Source: Atrichornis clamosus (taxonomy: Eukaryota > Chordata > Aves > Passeriformes > Menuridae). Taken from it: a DNA stretch of 64,000 nucleotides. The stretch's first letter is position 1. Each line of letters begins with the position of its first letter. The DNA lies in NCBI GenBank assembly GCA_013400975.1, contig WBMZ01006369.1:1-64000 (forward strand). Direction: 5' to 3'. Below are positions 1 to 12,707 of this stretch, piece by piece. The notes under the pieces are model-generated. The model worked only from the letters and a program-made list of their open reading frames with translations, was not told the origin of the DNA and searched no databases. A program made the position numbers and the translations under genes.

Positions 1-430
1 GGGCCCCGCGGGGGGACGGGCCTGCCCGAGCCGCCGCAGCGCCGGCCCGAGGGGCGGGACGGGGCGGGACGGAGCGGGGCGGGCGGGGAGCGGGACGGGG
101 ACGAGGGCTGAGGGACCCCCCGACAGCTGGAGCGGCCCTGTCCGCCCCTCAGGCGCAGCCGAAGTTCTAGCGGCCGGTGCCGGTGCCGCTCGAACGGCTC
201 CTGAGGCGAGGAGCCGCTCGGGACCGCGGCCAGCGCGGGTGCAGGGTTGCGGCCGCTCCCGGTTCCAGCCGCTCCCGGGCGTGTCGAGCCTCCCGCACCC
301 CGTCCGGGCCGCCCCGATAATCCGCCGGTTCCAGGAACGCGGCGCCTGGTGCGGGCTTGTGTCACAGGCTCTGTGCCGGCTTCGCTGCTGGCATCGCTGA
401 GGGAGCGGCTGCGGCAGGAAACGTGTGCGC
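1..430. promoter_or_regulatory. CpG island at left edge, probable TEX2 promoter
   Basis: The first ~430 bases are very GC-rich with many CpG pairs and GC-box-like runs, falling abruptly to AT-rich DNA after about 540. This is typical of a housekeeping promoter with its first exon. In human the gene next to the 3' side of PECAM1 is TEX2, on the same strand as PECAM1, so its promoter would face left here. No protein can be assigned; the open frames here are GC-driven. The TEX2 label rests on synteny only. Confidence 0.5.
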
Positions 431-3400
431 GACCAGGCACGGAAAAGCTGCTTGGTATCTCAACATTTCACAAATGGCCAAAAATTACCTGCTACCCAAC
501 CAACCAGGCACTTATCCCAGGAAACGTGCCCTGACAGAGGTCGCTTTATTTACCCTTCATATTTCCCAATTTGCACCACACGGAGGAAAAAAAATTAATT
601 CTCTGTGTCAAAAGGTTGTTTTCTCAATTCTCTCTCATGCAATAAATTACAGCCTTTCCACTGCTTTTACCCTTCACTTAATTGCTCTTGCTTCTGAAGG
701 CAGTTAATGACATTACAACATTACACCGGGTCAGACTGATGCTGGCCTCAGCTGCCCAGGTTTCTTTAGCTAACCCTTGGGTTAATTTGGCTGTGCCAAT
801 TCTCTTCTCTTTAATGATTTCAGTTCGAATTAAAACATAAAGAATCCTGCAAGATCTTTCAGACTCTCTATTTCATACCAGTGTTCAAATTTATGATATT
901 TTATGAGGTGATGAGACAAAAGTTCATTTATTTACTAACCAACAGTTAGTGGGATATGTGAGCAGAATTCAAATTACTTCAAATTAGACAATGTGAAGAG
1001 TTAAGTATAAATTACTAATTTTCAAGCAATTTCCTATCTTTTCTGCAGCTGTAGCTCAGCCAAGGTCTGTTACACCAGGCATTATATATCTGGTATGTAG
1101 TAGGGTTTGCAGTCTGGTTCAAAAGTAGGTGCAGATAGCACTCAGACTGCTTTTCTCATTCCATTGCAGTGACAATTCAGTGCTTGTGGAAGTGAATTAT
1201 CACCAGGCATCTTTGAGTTCTCTTTTTAAAACTACGATTCGTGCATGTAACTGGAAAACCAGAGTTACTGAGAGCAGCCAGCACCTGCCAAAAACTGCTT
1301 CAGTGAGGAATAGCCTGAGCTCACCAAATGGATGGTCAGAGCCTTTAAGCTGTTGGATATCCAAGCACTAAATTCAGCAGTCTTAAGGCTCCCAGCTGAA
1401 GGAACTGAAAGAACTCAACAAAAGACTGCATGGTGAGAGCATCGCTGCATCCCCTCAATTTAGTCTTAATTTTTTTAATTAAAAAGACAACAGTCTATTT
1501 GAAATATAGGTGCAAGTCTATTCATCTAGGACATATTTCTGTTCATGGCTGTCCTTGTACATAGGCAGACCTTTGAATCATTATACAAAGCTGATGTTAA
1601 TGTTTCCACAGTCTTGAGATAAGATAATGGTTGTTTCCTTAACAACAAGTTTTCCCTGCAGGAACATGGCTGAAACTGTGGCTGATGGGTTGTTTTTGGC
1701 TGTGTTAAACTACAATCATTCATGAGAGTCTCTGAAGCTTTTTCTGCCCTCTCTTTGCATGTAACTTAGGCAAAATATGGCCTAAAATTCCTGACCTCAA
1801 GATAAATATTTTTGCACCTGAACTTAGGTCCTCGGCAGAGGCTTCTTCCATAGCATGATATGTGCTGAGCAAAAGCTTGAGGCAGCCACTGGGAAAAACT
1901 GGGTACGAGCTGTCTGACCAGGGTACCAGGCTCTGGGAATCCTCTTCTAAAGGCAAGTCCCAGTCAGGTGGAACAGGGGGGGAAGGGAAAAATCTCTGAA
2001 TTTTTGAATCATTCAGTGCTGTGAGAGTAAATCCTTTGTTGGATAATTTATATTCCACCTATCCTACAAAAAGACAAGGTAATAAAGTAATGCTTATTTA
2101 TTTTTAATATTTCAGTATCTCATGTATAAATATATAGTCATTCTGAGAAACAGCAGCCTGCAGGCTCTAGAAACAGGTATCTACAGTCGAGCTGCTTTTG
2201 AAAAAATTACTTTAATTTTTTGGAATATGTGAGAAAGACATTTAAATGCCTTTAAAGGCGGTGCTTGAGCAGGCTGTAAAATAATAGGTAATATTTCTCC
2301 CCCAGAGCTACTGTGAGGCTCAGTTAATTTCTCTGTAATGCCCCCACCAGAATTTCACAGCTCAGGGCTGTTTAAAGCTTCTACTTTTGTGAGAAAAGAA
2401 CATTACGTGAACTTTGGGGTTCCACATGGTTTTCACAAATCTCATTGCCGTCAGATCCTAGGGAAGACCCGAGAGCGGCAGGACAGCCCTGCTTGTAATT
2501 TTATGCTGAGAAGCTTTAAAAGGAATGAGGCAGCAGCTGAGCCTGAATGTGTGAATCTTGGCAAACATGGGTTTGTGTGTGGGAGAACAGCTTTACTGCT
2601 GGTTTGTTTGGTTGTTACCAGTACGACATTAAATGCAATGGAAAGAGACTTAGCATGGAAAAAACAAACAAAGCTCCAGCCCCTCCAGTGTGTACAGAGC
2701 CCAACAAGGACTGGCCAGGCTGGGGCTTCCCAGGGGGCTTCAGCTGGCTCTGATTGTGGGTATGGAGGAGAGTAGGAGCATCCTGAATGTCACACTTCTT
2801 CCACAGCACTTGTGTACCTGTATTCTGCTTGTCAAACACCCCAACAAGTGTCCTCAGCAACCCCCAATTCCTTCCCTGCCAATGGCTTCACTGCTGTCTT
2901 TGGATCTGAACTGTCTAAGTTGCAAATTGCCCATCCTGTCCTCCACCCCAATACTTCTTCCCACACTGATCCCAGCCCCTGGGCCTGGCTCCTCGCTGGC
3001 ACAAAGGGGCACAACCTGGTCATACCCTCCCCAGGGAGCCTCTCCAGCCAGCTCCCCACGCCTGGCTCCAACTCTGCTACTAAAATCCCCCTGGGAACTG
3101 CAGAAATTCTAAGCTCTTGTTGCTTCCTGTGCTAAAGCACATTATTCTGGGGTTTGGTTGTTTGGATGTTTCTCACATGGGTTTATCTCTCCCTGACTCA
3201 GAATCCAGACAGGGGAAATGGCCAGTGCACACCTGCAGCGATGCCACCACCCGTCACTGGGGAAGAGGAGAGTCCCTGGGCCATCCAGACTGGCCACGTG
3301 CCTGCTGCCAAAGTCACAGGAAGGTTGTAAGAGCTGGTATCTGTATTTCAGTGTACCTGGCAAATGCACAAAACTCTAAAAGCCTGAAATCTGATCTGCA

Positions 3401-6400
3401 CATGATGGAGAAGTCAATACTCCTCCCTCCGCAGGGACCTCGGTGAGTTAGGATATTCTGGCAGAGTGCTGGAGCACTGCTGCGTGCAACTGTGGCAGAA
3501 TCCAAGGCTGGGGGAAGGTTGGGGGATACAGTGGCACTAAGGCTACATTTTGTCCGTGCAGGGATTGCACCACAAGGCCTTGACAATAATGTCAGTTGCT
3601 ACACACAACTTTCTGTTAATCAGGAAAGGCAAAGCACAAAATAAACAGCATGTCCTGACCTTTCAGCTGCAAATCATTCACCTATTTTAAATCTACAAGT
3701 AAATTTAGTACTGCCAATACAGAACAGCTGAAGATTCATGTTTAAATCCGGCACATACACTGCAAGTTTTCCACATGCACAGGAACATTAACACCAGCCA
3801 GCAGCACCCTCCTGCTCCTGCTGGGCAGATGCTGTGGTTCGACACTGAGGGGCCTGATTTAAGAAGTTAGTAAAGGGAAGAGAACATTGACTACAGGCTA
3901 GAAATGAACAGCAGCCTTCAGATCCACAACTCCCAACCAACTGTCACCCATAATGCTTTTTTGAAGGAGAACATATGGTCATATGATGATTTTATTGCAC
4001 CTGGTCTTCACAGGGAAAGTCAGAAAAATTAATCCGAATTAATGACACGTGTGACTTGAAAGTGACACTGGAGTCCTGTGTGAGTGCTGTTACTCAGAGT
4101 TAAAGTGGCCTTCATTTGATTTAGCTTTCTTCATTTTCCAAGTGAAGTACACTAAATCAGATTAATGCCACTTAATTCTGAATATGAATATCTGCATGGG
4201 GCTTAATAGAATTTAACTAATCTACTTTAAAATATAATTCAGCTAAGATTTCCTGAGTGTCCCCTTCAAGGAAAGACTCACATCAATAGACTTAATGGGA
4301 ATTGTTCCTCGATTGTGCTGGCGTGAGGTCAAAACATCACTATCATAAAAATAGCCACATCTTGCTCAGATGTCTTTGTTCTGAGAGCATTAACACCCGG
4401 TCCAGAGCTGAATGCACACCTCCTGAAATGGAATCAGAAATGGCAACATGAAGTGAGTTCTTAGTCACAAAAGAGGGATAAGACACTGACTTTGGTTTCT
4501 CCAGCTGAGATGGACAACTGGCATGGATGGTCAGGGTAATTTCCATGTTCTGAAGGTGTAAACAATATGCATTGTTTTCATAAGACTGATATAATTTAGG
4601 CTATTGTGCAGTTCTAGACGGTGTAATTTCAAACCTGAATGTTGCCAGAACCTTTATTTACATGAACTTCTCCAGGGTGTGAGGAACTGCAATCTCTGTG
4701 GCAGTAACTTGTAACCTTTAACTGAGCAGTAGCATCATCGTGGGCCATATCTGCACATCCTCTCCTTGCAACTGAGCTGTGCTGAGGAGACTGGGCTTAA
4801 ACAATGAGAACATGAAGGTGCAGTAACACCCCAGAACAAACAAGAGCCCAGCTTTGAAAGCAAACACAGGACTGGTGTCTTCCCAGATTAGAGAACTGCC
4901 TCTGACAGAGCATTCAGTGCCTGTCCAGTCACACAAAATGACCACAGCCAAGATTCAATCCTTCTCTCCCTACAGTCAGCCACCAGTGGCACTGCATCCT
5001 GGCCCATTTCTCTAAGAGATCTGGACCTGGCCTTCAAAGTCAAATGTTCTCAGTGCCTCCACAACTGGATTCTTGTTTTGGACTTCAGATTCTCCTTTAG
5101 CACTTTAGGAGGAATAACTCAGCACAGAGACATTTTAAATAACGTCTCACTGTGCTAACCATTCAGGTGGCTAAATAAGGAACCTCTGCTCCCTAGGCTA
5201 CCTATTACAGGCAATGAAAAGGGACAGGCACCTCCAAAGGGCAGTTCCAAACAGGAGTCTCAGTGCCAGTACTGGAGAGCAGAGCAGCCTCATAGCTCAG
5301 ACATGCCAGGTAGGTGTCTAATACGAGGCACTGAGAATATTCTGCTCACCTTCACCAGGTAATTGTCATGACCTGATGCATCTCCAAACCTGCCCAGCTG
5401 CCCTGACCCTTCTGTCCAGCTCCCACAGCCACCTCCCATTGCCACCTGCTGCACACAGCATCACACTGAGCAGGGCAGCATCTGCCTCATGTGACCTTAG
5501 GGTTTTCTCAGAGTTCCATTAAATCTTTCCATTAAATATTGCTCAGTAATCTTTCCAACAAGAATTCCTGAGTCAAAATTTCAAGTGCTGATGGATAATG
5601 CAATATGTTTTCCACATAAATCCAATGAGATATACTTTGGAATTTGATATGTACATGCACAGTCTGCACTGGAATAAAAAGTAAACTAAACACAGTCTAA
5701 GCTTTTAGAACATCAAATCCAGATTCTAGACAATATTAAAACTTTCCAGATTTGGGTGAGACTCACCAGTCAGTGCTGCCTTCCACTGCATTTAGACAGA
5801 GAATTAATCTTGATATTCAAAGCCTTCCAAAACCTGAATATTTTAAAAATAGCAAAATTTATTTCTTTTGAAGTATGGGCTTGTTACAGCTATTTAGGAA
5901 CCTCTTACTGAAGTCAGATGGATCTTGAGCCTCCCCTGGGGATGGTTTAGATGTCAGTGTTAATCCATTAACACATTGGAAACTGTCCAGGGCAATATTG
6001 CAAGAAAACACACCATGTCCAGGCTTTCTTCCTGTTTCTTCCTTTGTTAAACAAGACTCTCTGAGCAATTCTCTACAAATAAATCCAAGGTTAAATAAGA
6101 TGAGTAGGGCAAGGAATGCAGAGAAATTCAAATGAGTATTAACAATACATCCTGCTCATTGGTCAGCAGGGCACCTCTCTCTAGTGGGAGGGGGAGCATT
6201 GAGTTAAAACATTTGGGCAGTGAGAGTCTCATCTTGCCCCAATTCCATCACTTATTCCTGTTCCTTTCCACTGACAATAAGTGTGCAAAGGTCTTACTCT
6301 TCATCAGCACAGTGCCCCATGCTGAGAGTGTAACCCTAATTCCATCCAGACACAGAGTTCAGGCAAAAGCTTATGAGACCCAAACAGGTTTAATGTTGCC

Positions 6401-9400
6401 TTTCACTGGATTTTCTTTTGTATAAGAAGCAACCAAGCTCTTAAACACGAGCAGGCAGCTGAAACAGGAACAGTGACCCTAAGAAAGAAGGCAAAAGGGC
6501 AAACCTGGAGGAGAAGTTGGTGCATTCAAGGTTTCTGACAGCTGAAAAATGTTAGCTTGGAAGATGTGGGAAGGAGGGCAGTGCTTGGAGTGACAGGGAG
6601 CTCCCAGCTCCTACAGGAGCAGCCTTCTCTCCAAACCAGGAAGAACCAGATGAAGCCTACAAGAATGACCTTGAGAAAAAAAAAACTGATGAAGTGCTTC
6701 TAGTTAAGTGCTGGCTGAAAGGATTGAAATTGCATGCAGAGAAGGAGAATATTGTCTGATTCCTCTGATTTTAGAGGAAATAGAATTTTGTACTTTCTTT
6801 GTAAATAAAAGGGCTGCATCAAAGTACCTGAGTGATCAATTTTCCCTGCTATTAGAAACAATCTGCTGGGCCTAAAACCATCTAAGTGCTCTGGTCAAAG
6901 ACAGGACATAAAAGCTCCATTCATTTCCTCATGGAAAGGCAGCAACTTCATCCCTTTGACTTCAAGTGCACAGAGCTTGAAAAGCCAAGGATGCATGAAG
7001 GGAGATTGCTGTGGCTTCTGAAGTGCAGAGCAGGGCACCTGTGCTGGGGACGTGATGGTGCTGAGACTCCTCTGCCCTCAGCCTTGTCTTTCACTGATAG
7101 AAGTACAAAGTGGGTGTAAAGCAGCTACCAAGTGGTTTTGGACCCGTGGAAATGACTCCAGAAGACACAGCAACCAGGAGAACCAGTGGGTGGGAGCACA
7201 CAGCCCTCTCCATGTTTGTATGCAACCAAGAAAACACAGATGTGACCTTTGTCAGCCAGTCAGTGCTCTCATTAGTGTGTCAGAGAAATAACTCTTACAC
7301 ATGGAAATTTGACCTACATATGCTACAAAAGAGGAAAAGGCAACAATTTATTTGAGTCTCTATTATACTGTTAATGATTATAAGCTGAAAAACTAGACCA
7401 TAATGCAGGAAACTTGTAATTAAAAAGCATCAATTATCATTTTCTCCTTGTAGGGGACATTAGTCAGGTTTGTTTTCCACAGTCCCACTGGGAATACAGA
7501 TAGACATGTAAAACTGTGTGATTCATCCTGGAACAGTCAGAAGGGAAGCAACTCAGTGGGAAAAAATCAGCCTCGAGAAAAAAAAAGAAAACAAAAAAAG
7601 GTAAAGGAAATGATAGTTAAAGACACTCCTTTCAGTATTTCTTGTTTGACAAAGCACAGGTGTGTGTCAGGTTGTTTCTAAGAGCCCTTGCCTCCCTCCA
7701 GCCATGACTAAACTGGATTTACTCAGCGTACACAATGTTCTGAGGCTTCAGGGCTGAGCCAGCTAATACCTTCAGTCATGCTGCACATACCATCCTTCTG
7801 CAGAGATCAACTGGTCCTCAAGGTCCCTGGGAGGAACATGAATCTCTCTTCAGAAAGCTGCAAATTTCCCCTCAGAGCTCTGTGAAGGTCCCTGACTCCC
7901 AGCCATGGTGGACAGATTGTCTGGAGGCTGTTTCAGGCTCTGCACCCACAGGGGGAACCAGAGTTCCAACAGTGCCAATGTGTGCTGCACATCCATTTAG
8001 AGTTGTTCTTCCAGCCCTGAGGAACTGCCTGGAAATGTGATCTATCACTTTGTGTGCAAAGGCAGCATTCAGACACCCTTGGCTTTCTGTGATTCCAGCT
8101 CTGCCATGGATTACTCTGCAGAATCACAGCTCATCTCCAGCCACCCCTGAGCTTTTGCCTCCTAACAAGCTCTCAGCATTCCTGAATAGGAATGTCTTGC
8201 TCTTTAAAACTCCTGTTCCTTTAATAAGCATGAAGTTGAAACAAAAATATTGAAAACAACTCAAACAGTAATAAAATCAAAGCTAAGCTTTGCATTATGG
8301 GAGACTGTGAGATTTTTCATCACGCTTTAAATAATTTAAAATTATTCAAAAGCAATCTATATTTCCTATTGACAATCTCATGTTAATTTAATAACCCATG
8401 TGGCTGTAATTTTCATTAATTGATTTACGCTCTGACCACATCTTAACAGACTTGACAATTTTTTCTCCTGTTACACTCTCACAGCCTACTATCAAGCAGG
8501 GATGACCAGTCCACCCACTTAAGACAAAGCTCTCATCTTTGTCCCATCTTTGTCCGCTTCTCTGTTCCCTCTGCTCCCAAGGACAGACCGGCAGCTCTCT
8601 TTTTCACTGCTGTGGGAGCACTTATCCCCACACGAGGCAGAGAGTTTCCTAAGCTGGTTGGAGCTTGAACCACTTCAGAAGGTCCCACTGGGAAACAGGC
8701 TGGGAGGATGGGGAGAGCCCCGGGGACCTCAGGTGTTTGGCCTGGATTAGTTCCATGAGGACAGCACTCACTCAGGTCTCTGAGCAACACAATTCACAGG
8801 CAAGACCCTTCTGCCCTTGTAGCACTGTCTCATTGATTTGCAAAGTGAAACTGTGTCAGTCACAGAGGAGACTTGGCTCTGCCTGTAGCTAAAAAATGAA
8901 TAAACAAGGCAGTGCAGAGGATTTGAAGCCAAGCTCTCCCTATGCAGAGCTGACAGTGCTTTGTAGAAACAGGTGATTTCAGCAGTCACAGCTCCTCTGC
9001 AAGCACTGAACAGGGCTTGGATTATGCCAGCTAAATAACAGTGTAATGTGATGTTTTCTTTGGAAGCACACATTCCCAGGCTGGTGGAGCAGCTGTGCAT
9101 CACACGAGCCCCTCAGTATCACAGGACTCCACATCCCCATGCAGGACTGACACACAGAGAGCAGCAGAAATGAACCCGTTGTCTTCGTGGGTCGATGGTG
9201 CCGTTATCTGCAACAGGCCTTTTTGTTAACATATGTATTTTCTGCTCCTCTTAGTGGTCACAGGACTACTATGAACACAGGAATGTTTGGGACAAGCCAT
9301 CTCCACAGCACTGATTCTGTCACAGCACATTTCCCAGAGCATCACCAACACCATGAAGTGTGGTGCTACTAAGGTGACTGGACTGATGGGTTGTTTCTTC

Positions 9401-10560
9401 CCAAACCTTTCACAGTCTGGAGAATTTCTCTTCCCCACCCTGCTCACTCCCCTCTGTCTTTCCTTTCATCTTCTTTTCAATTTTTTCCTTTACTGTAATG
9501 AGCCTTCATTCCAAGGTCTCTTTTTATCTCCGGAGTAAAACATTAAAATGAAAAGACAACTACAGAAAAATCAGGGCAGTAACCAGAGGACAATGAACTG
9601 TCACACTGGTCACTTCTGGTTTTTGTTCAGTGAAAAAAATTGTTATATTTTTTGTCATTGCCCCAAAGGAGACCCTGATTTCATCTCCCACTCTTACACA
9701 TTCAGGATTACACAGAAATGCATTGTTAATCTATTAATTTCAAAGGCAGATTCCATCTTTAACATAAGTAACAGTTTAGTTGTGGAATTTCTCCCAAAAC
9801 AATACCTGCTGGATCTGAATTCCTCTTAACCATGGGAATGTGATCAGAACTATATGAGGTCTATTTTTAACAATTCACCATTAGAGCTTCACACACAGTC
9901 CAGGTCCAGGTTGATGGGGGCAGAGCCTGAGAGCCTTTGCAGTGTCTGCCCTGCTCTTTGCTGCTTTGTGCTAAATCTTTCATTTCAGCTTCATGCTGTT
10001 ATTCTGTTTGTTATCAGACTTTGCAGTGACTCCCTCCCTGAGGAAACTGTGATTTCTTTTGCTATTATGTTTAAAATTTAACTACAGTGATTATTTCCTG
10101 CAACGGTGACAATTTTTTCAGCCTTCCCACTCAGCATATTTGTAGCTGGTGAGAAAATATATTACCTGTATAAATATAAATGCACACATTTATCTGAACC
10201 CACCCATGCAAGCTACACTCTCATGACTGTTCAACTCTCTAATGGGAGCACTTGTGATTTAGAGTAGAACATTTCAAAGCATGAAGGCAATAAGCCCCAC
10301 TCTTTGTGATTCCTTAGACATGACAAATTACTTATTACCTCCCAAATAACTGCAAAAGTGATGTTTATTCTGCTTTCACCTATTCAGAAAGGCCTTGAAA
10401 TTCTAAATAACAAAATGTGCTAGCATTTTAAATCTGTAGTGATACTTTATTACATTGTTTGATTTCTAGTTTAATTGGTGGGGGTTTTTTTCCATTTGAT
10501 ACCTTTGTTTTTCTCAAACTTTGTTTCTTTTCCCTGTGCCTGTCCTTCCCCTCGCACCAG
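431..10560. other. Intergenic DNA without a supportable gene
   Basis: About 10 kb of AT-rich DNA. It has many open frames of 60-145 codons, but none shows a domain, a recognisable family or a joinable exon series, and their number is what chance gives in DNA of this composition. One minus-strand frame (about 1,720-2,058) follows a good acceptor-like tract near 2,060, but I recognise nothing in it. No RNA gene or well-preserved mobile element was seen. Confidence 0.6.
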
Positions 10561-10713
10561 ATGGGCCGTACCCAGTCTGAAGGAGTCACCTCCCTGCTCC
10601 CAAAAGCTGGGGCTCAAGACAGCTCAGTGATGAACTGCTGCACGAAGAACTTGAACGGAACCAAGCTCACAAAGCAGCAGGTGGAACAAGCACAAAACAC
10701 CGCAGAAAAGTAA
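10561..10713 (+). CDS. Possible small protein or terminal exon, unrecognised (50 codons)
   Basis: A pyrimidine-rich tract ending in CAG lies directly before an ATG that opens a 50-codon frame. Its TAA stop overlaps an AATAAA hexamer (10,713-10,718). The product is hydrophilic, begins MGRTQS, which fits the N-myristoylation pattern MGxxxS, and has a CC pair in the middle. I recognise no family. It could be the last exon of an unannotated plus-strand transcript or a chance ORF. No upstream donor exon was identified. Confidence 0.2.
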   Translation: MGRTQSEGVTSLLPKAGAQDSSVMNCCTKNLNGTKLTKQQVEQAQNTAEK

Positions 10714-10718
10714 ATAAA
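10713..10718 (+). terminator. AATAAA hexamer overlapping the small ORF's stop
   Basis: The hexamer begins on the last base of the TAA stop at 10,711-10,713. It would be the polyadenylation signal if the small exon is real. In AT-rich DNA a hexamer alone is weak evidence. Confidence 0.2.
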
Positions 10719-10974
10719 CTGCGAGATTTATCAGGAACTGCTCAAAGGAGTGCCCCAGCATTCACAAACCATTCACTAACCTATGGGAGAGGGGAAGCCA
10801 TTGTGGGCAGGCACTGCATTTAGGAAACTGTTCTTTAAGAGCGGCAGAGGTCCGGAAGAGGCGGGCGAACGCTGCAGGAACAAAAAAAGTCACCCAGCTC
10901 AATTTATTATTCGATGTAGAAGAGTCGGGACGCGGCGCAGCCCCGGCGCTGTCCCCCCGCAGTGCCCGCGGTGG

Positions 10975-10992
10975 ACACCAGGGGGCAGCGCG
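10975..10992 (+). promoter_or_regulatory. CTCF-like binding motif
   Basis: The sequence ACACCAGGGGGCAGCGCG matches the well-known CTCF core (CCASYAGRKGGCRSY) with the full AGGGGGC centre and GC-rich flank. It sits in a CpG-dense block between the probable TEX2 promoter and PECAM1, where an insulator would be sensible. Motif match only. Confidence 0.5.
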
Positions 10993-11024
10993 GGACCGGC
11001 CGCGGGCTCCGGGACATCGCGGGC

Positions 11025-11165
11025 GGCACCGGCACCGCCCTGCCCCGCAATGGCACCGCCCCGCTCCAATACCGATACCGGCACCGGCCCACCCCGCTCC
11101 AATACCGATACCGGCACCGGCACCGCCCCCGCCACCGACACCAACACCGCCCGGCACGGGCACCG
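11025..11165. repeat. GC minisatellite built on CCGGCA/CCGATA units
   Basis: Two near-identical 27-base blocks (11,061-11,087 and 11,094-11,120) repeat with a 33-bp period, embedded in degenerate GGCACC/ACCGAC hexamers. Glycine- and arginine-rich open frames on either strand are by-products of this repeat. Confidence 0.75.
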
Positions 11166-11387
11166 CAGATCTTCTGCGGAACGCACACGGGAACTCGCGT
11201 TACACCAAAAAACACGCAGCTGCTACTCCGCTGGAAATGAAAAAAAAATAACACCGAAGAGGAGGAGTCTTGATTCAAGGTTTTCTGTACCTCACCGCTA
11301 AAGCCTCTGCTCTGCAATAGTAAAAATATTCCAGAGTTACCCCAAGTAAGGCCGTGGCGTGGGTAAGGCTCTTCCCGAACATGCTGA

Positions 11388-11563
11388 GTGGAACTAGGAT
11401 GCAGGGGAACTGCCCGGACAAGGCCTGGCACAACGGACCTTCTCATATGCCATCCCAATGGAACTCACTGGACAAAAAATGGCACAAGGGACCTGAGCAT
11501 GTGCCATCTCAATGGAACTGCCTGGACAAGGAATGGCACAAGGCACCTGGGCATGTGCCATCC
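11388..11563. repeat. 54-bp tandem repeat, three copies
   Basis: Two good copies of a 54-base unit (about 11,450-11,503 and 11,504-11,557), preceded by a degenerate third and followed by the first bases of another. Because 54 is a multiple of three, frames stay open through it on both strands. The plus frame gives an 18-residue repeat with the core PSQWNxLDKxWHK. Most likely a minisatellite. Confidence 0.8.
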
Positions 11564-11724
11564 CTTTACTCTCCTCAAGAAATAAATATTTACCAAGACA
11601 CCTCATTCAGTAACATATTGTTTGAGCTCTAATCTGAGGTTTGATCTGTTTCAGTAACAGATTCAAGTCTTATTTCCCAAATATGTCCAATGGGATAATG
11701 AGGCTTGTTTGGCACATGGTCATA

Positions 11725-11820
11725 TCAGGAGTCCTTGTGTAGCTGTTTATTCATGGGCCCATTTACCTTGTCTTCACTGGAGATGTCTGCTGGTTTACTG
11801 CTCTGAAATACTTTTGTTAT
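11725..11820 (-). other. Exon-like segment, candidate PECAM1 terminal exon
   Basis: On the minus strand a strong acceptor (pyrimidine-rich tract ending TTGCAG) is followed by an open segment 11,820-11,767 and a GTAAAT donor-like site. Read straight after PECAM1 exon 15, which ends in phase 0, the frame stays open for 31 codons to a TGA at 11,725-11,727. It may be the avian terminal coding exon, an exon of another minus-strand transcript, or chance. It lies about 7 kb from exon 15 and does not match the mammalian C-terminus. Confidence 0.25.
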
Positions 11821-12678
11821 CTGCAAGAGAAAACAGAAGAGCTCAAAGCAGTGCACAGCACTGAGAAATGGACAGTTCACATAGGTTTCAGTAGGGCAAA
11901 CAACTGCTATTAGACTAAATCCAAAATAATTTACGATTATTCCAGACGAGAGGCAAGCTGAAAACGAGCAATCAGTTGTCCCACTGCTGCTCCATCATGC
12001 CCAGATGACATTCTGAAACTTCCCAAAACCCAGTGTTTTCCCAAGCTTTGCCAAAGGTTTGTGGAGGAACTTTTACCTTTGTAATTTGCTAAAAGACTTA
12101 CATGAATGCAAGCACTCCCCCACTCAATTCTTTAAGCAATTTAGTGCATTTACCTGCTGCCAAATGGGTTCATGACTCCAAATCTAAGTACCTGGAATCA
12201 CTTGTTGCAGAGAGGGCATCTTCCATATGCAAATTCCTATGATGGATCTGTGGCTCATCACAAATAAAAAACTTCACAGGCATTCACTGCAATATGAACG
12301 TGCGAGATCCAGAGCAAAGTTCAATTCAGAGTTTTCTTTATTAAAATACCTTTTCACATTCCTTATACTAACGCATTTGCATGGACACTCATGGGATGCT
12401 GGAAGAACATTTGTCAACAGAAGAGAGCTATGAAGTCAGTCAGTTGTGACAGGCTTATGGTACAAACAACACTTGCACAGGGAATAATAAATTAGAGATA
12501 TTAATCAGTAACAGGAGTTTGAAAACTTAAACATTTGGAATGGAGGATATAAAACCCTTTTGTGTTTCTTGCTGGTTTTGCACCCTTGATACAATGTTTA
12601 AAGCAGTAACTATATCTGTACATACAAATCCATGGCCTCTCTTTCACTATTCTCCAATTAAAATGAGAACCTTCTTAC

Positions 12679-12707
12679 CTGTGGCGCAGATGTTGTAGTA
12701 ATTTAAT
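12679..12707 (-). other. Exon-like 29-bp segment downstream of PECAM1 exon 15
   Basis: A long pyrimidine tract ending in TACTGCAG, 29 bases, then a consensus GTAAGA donor, all on the PECAM1 strand. Joined after exon 15 and before the 11.8-kb segment it adds about ten residues and then a TAA. It could be an alternative 3' exon of PECAM1 or a decoy. Confidence 0.25.

Larger units (their letters stand above)
10840..11200. promoter_or_regulatory. GC-rich, CpG-dense island between TEX2 and PECAM1
   Basis: A second CpG-dense block, isolated in AT-rich DNA. It contains a CTCF-like motif (10,975-10,992) and a GC minisatellite (about 11,025-11,165). It may be a distal promoter, an insulator or simply a GC-rich repeat. 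No transcript can be attached to it from sequence. Confidence 0.45.

Noticed and set aside
1720..2058. 112-codon minus-strand open frame after an acceptor-like tract
   Set aside because: It begins with GTG, has a stop just upstream in frame, and shows no recognisable domain. Frames of this length are expected by chance in 64 kb.
2338..2775. 145-codon plus-strand open frame
   Set aside because: No family resemblance, no supporting splice structure, and overlaps other chance frames.
10762..11458. Glycine-, arginine- and alanine-rich frames across the GC block
   Set aside because: They are produced by the CCGGCA-type minisatellite.
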